Source of the DNA: CAZQIC01 sp964593555
GTDB taxonomy: Bacteria; Bacteroidota; Bacteroidia; JAFLBG01
Length of the DNA: 54,510 bases
Assembly: GCA_964593555.1 (NCBI GenBank)
Contig: CAZQIC010000015.1
Location: forward strand, 1-54,510
Direction: 5' to 3'
Below the pieces are notes generated by a model. It did not search any database. It was not told the DNA's origin and saw only the letters and a list, made by a program, of their open reading frames with translations. Positions 46,501 through 52,367 of this stretch are shown here, piece after piece; position 1 is the stretch's first letter; each line of letters starts with the position of its first letter. The position numbers were made by a program, and so were the translations under genes.

Positions 46501-48243
46501 ATCTGTTTGTGAAGGAGACAAGTACAATGCGGTGCCATTTGAAACATAATAATATTCATCAACAGAACATCCGTTTCCATCTGTAACATGAACAGAATAA
46601 TATCCTGCACAAAGACTACTGATGGACGATGTTGTTTGCGCACCTGGATACCATGAGTAAGTAAAATTAGGAGTGCCGCCCGTGACATTCATGGTGGCCG
46701 CTCCGTTACAAACAGAATTACAATTTATATCCGTCTGTGATTTAGTAAAAACGATTGGCGGTAAATTTGTGATCGTATATGTTTTTGTTGTCCTACATCC
46801 CTCTGCATCCGTTACTGTACAGGTATAAACTCCCGCACAAAGATTAAATGCGCCGGGCCAATTACCGCTGCCATTCGACCAGCTATACGAGTAAGGCCAT
46901 GTTCCCTGCGTAACAATGATGGATGCAGCACCGACACAATTCGGATTACACCCCTGATCTGTTTGGCCCTGTGTAGCCGTGATCGTATTTTGAGTAATGC
47001 CAAAAGATTGTTTTAATGTACATCCTTGTGAATCAGTTACTGTTACAGTATAGTTTCCTACGCATAAATTAGATGCAGTACGGGTATTTCCTCCCGAAGG
47101 CAGCCATTGATAAGTATAGTTAGGAGTTCCTCCTGTAACAGAAACTGTAGCAACACCGCTGCATGTTGCACCACAAGCGATATCTGTTTCTGAAGTGGAA
47201 ACAAATGTTAAATTATTTCCACCGCCAATGGTAAATGTTTGCACCGCGACATTCGAACAAACATTGTTATCTTTTATTGTTACAGAATATGTACCGGGAC
47301 AAAGTCCTGTAGCATTCAAGGTTGTTGCACCGGTTGACCACAAGTAAGTATACGGAGCGTTTCCTCCCGAAACCGCAACCGATGCTGTTCCATTACATGT
47401 AATACATGATGTAGAATTTGCAGAAGAAGGATTTACAGAAAGTAAATTTCCGCAACCGATGTAATCAATAAAAACTCCGGAGTCAACAACATGATCACCC
47501 GCATCTGCAATAGCAATTTTAAAATGATATGAAGCACAAGGAGTTAAACGAATTTTCACCGTCATCACTTTTGTGAAACCATCAAACTGAACCGTGAGTC
47601 CATCAGTTGCTGTTCCATTTCCGGTTCCATTTCCATTGTCGAAATACCAGGAAGAGTTTGTATTGAGATTTACGTTCTGCACCGATACCGGTGTTGATGT
47701 TCCGGGAATCCACGCAATGTTTGTGTTATTAAAATTTCCGCCGAGCGGATTTGGGCCGGTAATAAAAAAACCGAACGCATCATTGAATGATCTGTTCACA
47801 AATTCCATGTACTCTTCAGAGCCAAATACAAAACGTATTTCCAGTGAATCGCAATTGGGAATAACATCAAATTCTAAAACACATGGGTCATACGTTGCAT
47901 TGGAAACTAAACCTGTTAATTGGGGATCTGAAAATTGTATTTGATTATTGGCGCCAATGTTTGCACTGTTGTTTGGTCCTGTTGCTAAACTCACATTGCC
48001 CGTGGTAAGTAAAATTCCATTTGCAATTCCAAGGTTGGAAGCACTTCCATTAAATGTTCCGTAAGCGCCTTGAGTACAATTGAGCTGTACATTGCTTACG
48101 GTTAATCCTTGCGCAATCATATTGTTCATGAGCTGCGTAGAAGTAACATTGGGGTTTACAACAAGCTGTGCAGGCAATTGGTAGTTTAAAAAAACTCCCA
48201 AACACACCACTAAAAAAATCTGTAAAAAATTTCTTTTGCCCAT
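40588..48243 (-). CDS. Giant SprB-repeat adhesin with choice-of-anchor L, PKD and gliding-motility-associated C-terminal domains
   Basis: 2551 residues. Signal peptide to about residue 26, then a choice-of-anchor-L domain (about 27-270) with VNPNVTSTQLMNNMI, GILLTTGNVSLATGP and FGSEEYMEF. I count 26 SprB-type repeats of 70-75 residues (about 275-2200), each with a Cys-Asn-Gly strand, a GG-x-PY-x-Y-x-W turn and a YSVTVTD-x-GC end. Repeats 1-9 have four cysteines; 10-26 have two and mostly alternate between two subtypes. One Ig-like and two PKD domains follow, then the CHU_C/TIGR04131 domain (YVPNSFTPNGDGVNDFF, FYIFDRWGAKIFES). It should be exported by the T9SS and carried on the surface as an adhesin, as SprB is in gliding flavobacteria. 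I start at the ATG at 48243; TTG at 48252 is less likely. Confidence 0.93.
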   Translation of the reverse strand: MGKRNFLQIFLVVCLGVFLNYQLPAQLVVNPNVTSTQLMNNMIAQGLTVSNVQLNCTQGAYGTFNGSASNLGIANGILLTTGNVSLATGPNNSANIGANNQIQFSDPQLTGLVSNATYDPCVLEFDVIPNCDSLEIRFVFGSEEYMEFVNRSFNDAFGFFITGPNPLGGNFNNTNIAWIPGTSTPVSVQNVNLNTNSSWYFDNGNGTGNGTATDGLTVQFDGFTKVMTVKIRLTPCASYHFKIAIADAGDHVVDSGVFIDYIGCGNLLSVNPSSANSTSCITCNGTASVAVSGGNAPYTYLWSTGATTLNATGLCPGTYSVTIKDNNVCSNVAVQTFTIGGGNNLTFVSTSETDIACGATCSGVATVSVTGGTPNYTYQWLPSGGNTRTASNLCVGNYTVTVTDSQGCTLKQSFGITQNTITATQGQTDQGCNPNCVGAASIIVTQGTWPYSYSWSNGSGNWPGAFNLCAGVYTCTVTDAEGCRTTKTYTITNLPPIVFTKSQTDINCNSVCNGAATMNVTGGTPNFTYSWYPGAQTTSSISSLCAGYYSVHVTDGNGCSVDEYYYVSNGTALYLSPSQTDASCSGACDGTATVTPQGGSPGYTFSWAPSGATTATATGLCAGNYTCTVRDAGGCTEKYIFYIYQAYPPNVYVNTTGAACNGTCNGTATANAYNGSGNYSYSWSSSAATTATITGLCTGNYTVTITDPASGCTAYSAFSITQAQPPNVYVYTTDAACNGTCTGTATSNVFGGAQPYQYSWSPAGGTNANASGYCIGNFTLTVTDAGGCTVNYPFAINQAQPPYVYPQQTDVSCHGGCDATANVQVYNGVAPYQYQWLPSGGTNASATGLCVGTYSCSITDAIGCNIVQVFNIVQAPAITTNPYQQNPSCGGVCDAYASVFVQGGIPQYTYSWSNNSALSSIFSVCAGLYTLTVTDAAGCTAIQTFTLTDPVPITINMNKSNISCNGLTDGVITASVTGGTGFYYYYWSTNEYTQSVSNLAVGTYTVTVYDSNNCSKTDTATIIDPPTLLAGGSSTPVSCIAATGTATGFAIGGTPTFSYLWSNGSTRVTISGLNAGIYSVTVTDSRGCKNSNAINVINSGGPRAYIVGFTDPLCSNSSDGTATASAVGGLPPYTYLWNNSQSNATASGLTAGSYTVFVTDIFGCGSTDTVRLSQPSPILANANATPATCGTNNGTASASAPSGGTPGYFYLWSNTQTTSSISGLATGVYSVTVSDAHGCPVTSTVTVTNSNGPNIVFNTTTVSCYGGANGIITASVIGGPYTYAWSNTQTTSSISSLTAGLYSLTVTDVGGCSSAASTIITEPAIMSNTLTVLEDTCGVSKGSINVNVSGGVGAYNFLWNNGQTTSVITGLNASVYSVTITDANNCTSLSTGTVVVANILILNYSVMDPSCAGGSNGSATIMPTGFIGPYSYLWGNGQTSVTISSLVAGVYNATVSLGTCIVSGAAVLIDPSPLSHTLTISDASCGQADGGVSIYTTGGLSPYSYTWNANNNGLATITGLNAGVYTATVSDSKGCTSVATSTVNNTSGPTINFGSTNVSCNGGANGVITTTVTGANPFTYSWSNTQTTSSVSSLAANTYSLTVTDAGGCTATGSVIISEPSAISNTVTANDANCGSANGDATVNVNGGVGPYNYLWSNTQTTSLATGLVAAQYSVTITDANSCTVVANATVNNTNGPLIAFSQTDVSCNGIANGIITTTVGGGGGSYNYLWSNTETTANISSLLAGPYSLTVTDGGGCTTTANMAITEPAVIGNTLTAVDETCGLGNGSITTNINGGTSPYNFVWSNTQTNSSITGLSAAVYSLTITDANSCSSIFSSTVNSSSGPGIVFNSTNVSCNGGTNGIITTTVNGAGPFNYLWSNTQTTANASALTAGSYTVTVTDASGCSSVASATITEPSPMSITITPVDANCGLSDGSASSIVNGGNGPYIYSWSTGSTLSSASLLSAGGYTLTVTDNNSCSTFSTTVVSNANGPILNISNQQDALCNGSNNGSAHITTSNGSQPYSFLWNNNQTDSIATNLSAGIYTLTVTDAGGCTNMINVNITEPITLVLGINTTNASCGNTGTATANVNGGTVGYNYLWSNTSTDNSISNLAQGIYSLTVSDANGCSTVNTGTVNTSGGLTLNPIAQNVVCNNDANGIAGVNASGGSGSYSYSWNTAQTDAAISGLTAGGYTVQVTDAGGCSGSLVVNITEPNAITIVTSGTVTICNGQNATLTAIANGGNNGFTYQWNPGALLGAAINVNTTTSNSYIVTVTDANGCTAMDSALVVVNDPPQINFSANDTAGCEPLCITLNHTVVNVNSLTWYFGDGDSSSQTSPAHCYTQAGIYNLQLTVQDNNGCNSSLTKNNYITVYANPVAAFSATPQEASVLDPLIQLADQSQGANSWLWNFGDENSGTSTLQNVNYIYGDTGSFEISLIVTSLEGCMDTAFTTISILPDYILYVPNSFTPNGDGVNDFFFPKGMGIGANNYHFYIFDRWGAKIFESDNFTKGWDGKSKGEPAQIDVYVWKIDAEDQFGKPHQYTGHVSLIR

Positions 48244-48280
48244 TTTATGCAATGGCCCTGCCGGGGATAATTATGACCTG

Positions 48281-48288
48281 CAAAGTTA
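48281..48288 (-). promoter_or_regulatory. -7 promoter box for the giant adhesin
   Basis: Minus strand TAACTTTG matches TAnnTTTG, 37 bp before the ATG at 48243. No TTTG at the -33 distance. Confidence 0.4.
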
Positions 48289-48436
48289 CGCAATTGCAAG
48301 TGATGAGAGTGGAAGAATGCATTTCGTTCAAAATTTAAAAGCAAATAAAAATTAGCTGTTTTACAGGATTAAACCTCAATCAAAATATTACATAAAAATA
48401 CAATCAAACGCTGCCATAGCCATAATAGATTATTTT

Positions 48437-48510
48437 AAAACAAAGTAGTCAAATAGATATAAAATATGCCTATTCTATTACTATTTTTTGTTATAAAACA
48501 AATTAGTCAA
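48437..48510. repeat. 16-bp direct repeat in the adhesin/TMTC intergenic region
   Basis: AAAACAAAGTAGTCAA (48437-48452) and AAAACAAATTAGTCAA (48495-48510) differ at one base and start 58 bp apart. They lie in the 469-bp gap between two divergent genes and could be paired regulator sites. Apart from these, the promoter boxes and a possible coding remnant at 48548-48643, I see nothing else in this gap. Confidence 0.4.
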
Positions 48511-48547
48511 TAAAAAATGATACCCCCATCGGTGCTTAAGGCTCTAA

Positions 48548-48643
48548 ATCACTCGCATCTACGCCAATAACTGGGCATTTGAACAGCCTAAAGAACAGTT
48601 GCTTTTTAATTTGCCAAAAGAGTTAGAAATAAAACTACTTTAG
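48548..48643 (+). pseudogene. Possible remnant of a C-terminal coding region
   Basis: A frame without ATG runs for 31 codons to a TAG and reads ITRIYANNWAFEQPKEQLLF and onward to NLPKELEIKLL. The composition looks protein-like, and a stop directly precedes it. No family was recognised. A chance open frame cannot be excluded. Confidence 0.25.
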
Positions 48644-48670
48644 CCCGACTAACGACCGTTTACCATCCAT

Positions 48671-48687
48671 TAATTTTGCTAATTTTG
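48671..48687 (+). promoter_or_regulatory. Tandem -7 promoter boxes for TMTC-like copy 2
   Basis: TAATTTTG occurs twice (48671-48678 and 48680-48687), each a perfect TAnnTTTG, 25 bp before the ATG at 48713. A -33 element is at best partial (GTTT near 48658). Confidence 0.45.
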
Positions 48688-48712
48688 AATCTCATTACTT
48701 TTGCAATTGCAT

Positions 48713-50752
48713 ATGGCTAATAAAGCAAAACCAAAGCAGCAGGCGTCTTCTTCAAAATCCCACGATCAGAGACCAGCTGCTGAGCCAAAGCAATCCTTTA
48801 CGGTCATCCCTTTTCAGAATTTTTGGATACAGGCTGTAGTGCTTGTGGCTATTGGGTTTGCGCTCTATTGCAATACATTTGATGGCGAGTACGCGCTTGA
48901 TGATGGAATTGTTATTGAGCAAAATCAATTTGTGCAATGCGGATTTGACAGTATAGGCGCTATTTTGAGCAAAGATGCTTATGATAGTTTTTATAAGCAG
49001 ATGGGCTCCACCCAACAATTATCCGGCGGACGTTACAGACCACTGTCTATAGTTACTTTCGCTATTGAACAGGGCATTTTTACGGATTCAACTGCTCAAA
49101 ATGGATATAAAATACCAACCCGGGCTCAGATCGATTCCATGCCAAAAGGCACATCGTTCAACCTGCACCTTGCTAATATTCGTCACGTAGTAAATGTGAT
49201 CTTATACATCATTTCAATTGTTGTACTATTCTATTTTTTAAGAACATTTGTTTTTAAATCAAAGCCCGACCTGGCATTTTTTACTGCCCTTCTTTTCCTT
49301 GCGCACCCTATCCATACCGAGGTTGTTGCCAATGTAAAAAGCAGGGATGAAATACTTTCGTTTTTGTTTATCATCTGCACTTTTATTTTTGTTTTCAGGT
49401 ATGTCGAAAAGAAAAAATATGCAGACCTCGCTATTGGAATGGCGTTTTATTTTCTCGCTTTTTTATCGAAAGAATATGCTGTTGTACTAATCGCGTTAGT
49501 ACCGGTTTCCATTTATGTTTTGTATAGAAAGTCTATTACTCAATGTGCCATTTTCACATTGCCGCTGGTTGCAGTGTTCATGTTTTATTTTGTGGTCAGG
49601 GTAAATTCATTGGCGAACTCCAATGGTACGCGCAACCTGTCATTTGGGAAACGGCTTGCAGAAACCAATAAACATATTGAGAATCCCGAGGTGCTTAACA
49701 ACCCTTATGTATTCGCTACGCCTATGCAAAAATGGGCAACAAAAATATCTACTGTAAGTAATTATCTGAAATTGCTGGCCTTCCCCCACCCTCTTTCCAG
49801 CGACTATTCTTTTGATCAGATCCCATATAAAAATTTTGGGCATTGGTCTGTTTGGCTCTCGCTCTTCTTGCATTTTTCATTGATCTATTACGGATGGGTT
49901 TATATCCGGAAGCGACATATACTGGGCTTCGCCATCTTTGTCTACCTGGTTTATCTATCTATGGTTGGTAACATTTTAATGGACATTGGAGCCACAATGG
50001 GAGAGCGACTCATCTATCATTCTTCTCTCGGATTTTGTATTGCCCTGGTGTATTTTATTTTTGAATTTGCGAACAAATTAAAAGGCAGTGTTGTTATAAA
50101 ACAAATTGCAGTACTCGCTACATTCACTGTTATTGTTATGTTGTATGGCTTTAAAACTGTGGAGCGTAATGAGGACTGGAAGAGCGATATCACACTTTTC
50201 ACAAAAGATGTTGAAACAGTTCCAAATAGTGTGCTTGCCAATGGAAATGCGGGAGCTCGTTGTATTGACCTTGCCGATTTTCCGGAGAACAAAGACAAGA
50301 GGGAAGAGTATCTTAATAAGGCAATTCAATACCTCAATAAGGCGCTTAAGCTTCACCCAAAATATGTGAACGGTTACCTCAATCTTGGGTTAGCAAATTA
50401 CAAGATGAAGAACCTTGAACAAAGCAAAGCTGCCTGGGATATGGCAAGAAAGTATTTCCCTAACAACCCGTATTTAAGACAATTTTGTCCGCTGCTTGCA
50501 CAGGAATTTTTAGCAAGAGGATTTAAAAAGGCCGAGCAAAAAGATCTTGCCGGTGCACTCTTTGATGTTGAAATGGCTACGCAATTGGATCCCGGAAACT
50601 TTATGATGTTCTACCATTTGGGTGGGGCCTATTACACCGTTGGCAATTACAATAAAGCCTACGAATCATGGCAACGCTGCTTACAGCTAAACCCAAATTA
50701 TGAAGAAGCCAAGAAAGGCATTACCGCTCTTCAGCCTTTGGTAAAAAAATAG
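48713..50752 (+). CDS. TMTC-like GT-C glycosyltransferase with C-terminal TPRs (copy 2)
   Basis: 679 residues. After a basic, Gln/Ser-rich N-terminus of about 35 residues come ten or so membrane spans and C-terminal TPRs (about 520-679; for example GYLNLGLANYKMKNLEQSKAAWDMA). Family blocks shared with the protein at 22609 are YALDDGIVI, GGRYRPLSIVTFAIE, LAHPIHTEVVANVKSRDEILSFL, SSDYSFDQIP and MGERLIYHSSLGFC. An insertion near residues 105-140 is absent from copy 1. TMTC proteins transfer mannose from dolichol phosphate to proteins in eukaryotes; the bacterial substrate is unknown. I start at the ATG at 48713; a TTG at 48701 precedes it. It is divergent from the adhesin and followed by PorP/SprF. 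Confidence 0.78.
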   Translation: MANKAKPKQQASSSKSHDQRPAAEPKQSFTVIPFQNFWIQAVVLVAIGFALYCNTFDGEYALDDGIVIEQNQFVQCGFDSIGAILSKDAYDSFYKQMGSTQQLSGGRYRPLSIVTFAIEQGIFTDSTAQNGYKIPTRAQIDSMPKGTSFNLHLANIRHVVNVILYIISIVVLFYFLRTFVFKSKPDLAFFTALLFLAHPIHTEVVANVKSRDEILSFLFIICTFIFVFRYVEKKKYADLAIGMAFYFLAFLSKEYAVVLIALVPVSIYVLYRKSITQCAIFTLPLVAVFMFYFVVRVNSLANSNGTRNLSFGKRLAETNKHIENPEVLNNPYVFATPMQKWATKISTVSNYLKLLAFPHPLSSDYSFDQIPYKNFGHWSVWLSLFLHFSLIYYGWVYIRKRHILGFAIFVYLVYLSMVGNILMDIGATMGERLIYHSSLGFCIALVYFIFEFANKLKGSVVIKQIAVLATFTVIVMLYGFKTVERNEDWKSDITLFTKDVETVPNSVLANGNAGARCIDLADFPENKDKREEYLNKAIQYLNKALKLHPKYVNGYLNLGLANYKMKNLEQSKAAWDMARKYFPNNPYLRQFCPLLAQEFLARGFKKAEQKDLAGALFDVEMATQLDPGNFMMFYHLGGAYYTVGNYNKAYESWQRCLQLNPNYEEAKKGITALQPLVKK

Positions 50753-50793
50753 AATTTCCTATTAAATCATTGAATATCAGTCTTATATGATTC

Positions 50794-50813
50794 GATGTTC
50801 CACGTGGAACATC
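50794..50813. other. parS centromere site 1 (ParB binding)
   Basis: GATGTTCCACGTGGAACATC is a perfect 20-bp palindrome whose core TGTTCCACGTGGAACA (50796-50811) equals the known chromosomal parS sequence. It sits between the TMTC-like and porP genes. ParB-parS guides chromosome segregation and usually marks the origin region. Confidence 0.9.
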
Positions 50814-50887
50814 TTTAATAAATAAATTCTTTCTGTTACTGTATCTTTTGATATCAAGTAAGGGTTATATGATCAAAACCTGTTATC

Positions 50888-51838
50888 ATGAAAAAGATAT
50901 TTCTACTTATACCCTACTTATTGCTTTTGATTGATGCACCCGCTTATGCGCAACAGGATCCTCAATTCAGTCAGTATAACTTTAACAAACTTGCCTTTAA
51001 TCCGGCATATGCAGGAATGCGACAAGCATTTTGCGTTTCTACTTTAGGGCGGCAACAATGGACCGGTTTTCCGGGAGCACCAAAAAATTTATTGTTAAGT
51101 ACCGATCTTTTCTTAAGATCCTTTGGCGGTGTTGGCTTGGTATTAATAAACGACCAACTTGGGTTCGACAGAACAAATATTGTAAAAGCTTCAGGGAGTT
51201 TTCATTTACCTGTCGGACCGGGAACGCTTGGGCTTGGACTTGAAGCAAGTGCCATTCAAAAAACAATGGGTAACGCTTGGGTATATAATGATAGCGGCGA
51301 TCCATCAATTCCTATGAACGGAGCATCGAGTACCATTTGGGATATGGGACTAGGAGTATATTACCAAGTAGAGAAACAATTGTTCTTTGGAATATCCACT
51401 ACCCATATTCCGCAAAACATATTTAAATATAATTCGGGCTCCTCTTCCACCGCTTTCCATACAACCAGGAGGCACTATTTCCTTACTGCAGGCTGTTCAT
51501 TCAATGTTACTCCGGAGATCGATTTACAGCCCTCATTACTGGCAAAGACGGATGCCTCTGCAACACAAATAGATTTTGACGTAATCGCCCTATGGAGAGA
51601 CTTCGTTTGGGCAGGAGGTTCCTATCGACTAACAGATGCAGTTGTCGTGATGGCAGGAATTCAGAGGATGGTTGGAGAAAAATCTACATTGAAAATAGGC
51701 TACTCTTATGATATTACAACATCTTCTTTGAAGAACTATAGCACGGGCACACATGAGCTATTCATATCAATTTGCACACCAATACCTGATAAACCAAGGA
51801 ATACAAGTCATCGAGATGTCAGACATATGTGGGAATAA
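50888..51838 (+). CDS. PorP/SprF family type IX secretion membrane protein (copy 2)
   Basis: 316 residues. The signal peptide ends AYAQQ and is followed by DPQFSQYNFNKLAFNPAYAGM, the PorP/SprF hallmark. The remainder shows alternating beta strands of an outer-membrane barrel, with VYYQVEKQLFFGISTTHIPQ and LKIGYSYDITTSSL. SprF-like proteins pair with type B cargo of the T9SS; the divergent SprB-repeat adhesin 2.6 kb away is the likely client. It shares the fold and many motifs with the copy at 8555, but the 20-bp upstream element is missing. TGTATCTTTTG at 50839-50849 resembles sequence before element copies b and c. Confidence 0.9.
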   Translation: MKKIFLLIPYLLLLIDAPAYAQQDPQFSQYNFNKLAFNPAYAGMRQAFCVSTLGRQQWTGFPGAPKNLLLSTDLFLRSFGGVGLVLINDQLGFDRTNIVKASGSFHLPVGPGTLGLGLEASAIQKTMGNAWVYNDSGDPSIPMNGASSTIWDMGLGVYYQVEKQLFFGISTTHIPQNIFKYNSGSSSTAFHTTRRHYFLTAGCSFNVTPEIDLQPSLLAKTDASATQIDFDVIALWRDFVWAGGSYRLTDAVVVMAGIQRMVGEKSTLKIGYSYDITTSSLKNYSTGTHELFISICTPIPDKPRNTSHRDVRHMWE

Positions 51839-51894
51839 AACTATATTTCAAATGGGTAGTTTACTATTTGAAATATGCGGAAAATAATTAACAA

Positions 51895-52244
51895 TTACTT
51901 TTTGAATATAAAATAAACTGCGAGTATCAAAAAGATAAAGCCGACAGCGTGATTCCACCTAAAGGTTTCATTCTTGAAGAAAACCATTGTAAACACAACA
52001 AATACCGATAACGTAACCACTTCCTGTATAACCTTTAGCCTCCATTTTCTTTAAATCCAAGCCTGTTTGCCGGAACCTGGAAGCAATACTCGAAAAAAGC
52101 AATTGCCCAACTTATAGCAATGATGCCAATCAAGCCCAAGCCCTCTGACCACTTAAACTCTTTGAATTTCAAATGCCCGTACCAGGCAAAATTCATAAAG
52201 GCGTTCGATAACACCAGTAGAATGATCGTGTAAAGCGCTCTCAT
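51895..52244 (-). pseudogene. Frameshifted DMT-family (DUF486) membrane protein gene
   Basis: The first part (52244 to 52035) encodes 69 residues, MRALYTIILLVLSNAFMNFAWYGH to VPANRLGFKENGG, then a TAA. In another frame the next bases encode LKVIQEVVTLSVFVVF, then FFKNETFRWNHAVGF and a natural end, YFIFKK, at 51895. Intact DUF486 proteins read GGPF(N/S)L-x-QLKVIQE here, so about six residues plus one base (about 19 nt) appear deleted. The family is a small four-span membrane protein of unknown function. The rest of the sequence is well conserved, so the break is recent or an assembly error. Confidence 0.75.
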
Positions 52245-52264
52245 GATCTTTAGTTTTATCCCTT

Positions 52265-52340
52265 AGTTTCGAGTGCCTCTCCAAAGGAGTTCTTCGGACC
52301 ACTAACGCGTTCCGTGCCCTGAGGCTCTCTCGAAGGGCCA
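52265..52340. repeat. REP-like palindromic sequences
   Basis: CTCC-AAA-GGAG (52277-52287) and CCCTGAG...CGAAGGG (52317-52338) have the look of widespread bacterial intergenic palindromes. The second has the CCCT/AGGG stem with paired GA mismatches known from CCCTGAGCTTGTCGAAGGG repeats. The segment is more G+C rich than its surroundings and lies between the broken DUF486 gene and parS site 2. Confidence 0.5.
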
Positions 52341-52345
52341 AAAGA

Positions 52346-52361
52346 TGTTCCACGTGGAACA
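52346..52361. other. parS centromere site 2 (ParB binding)
   Basis: TGTTCCACGTGGAACA, identical in its 16-bp core to site 1, 1550 bp away. It lies 6 bp beyond the mnmG stop. Confidence 0.9.
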
Positions 52362-52367
52362 ATGCAT

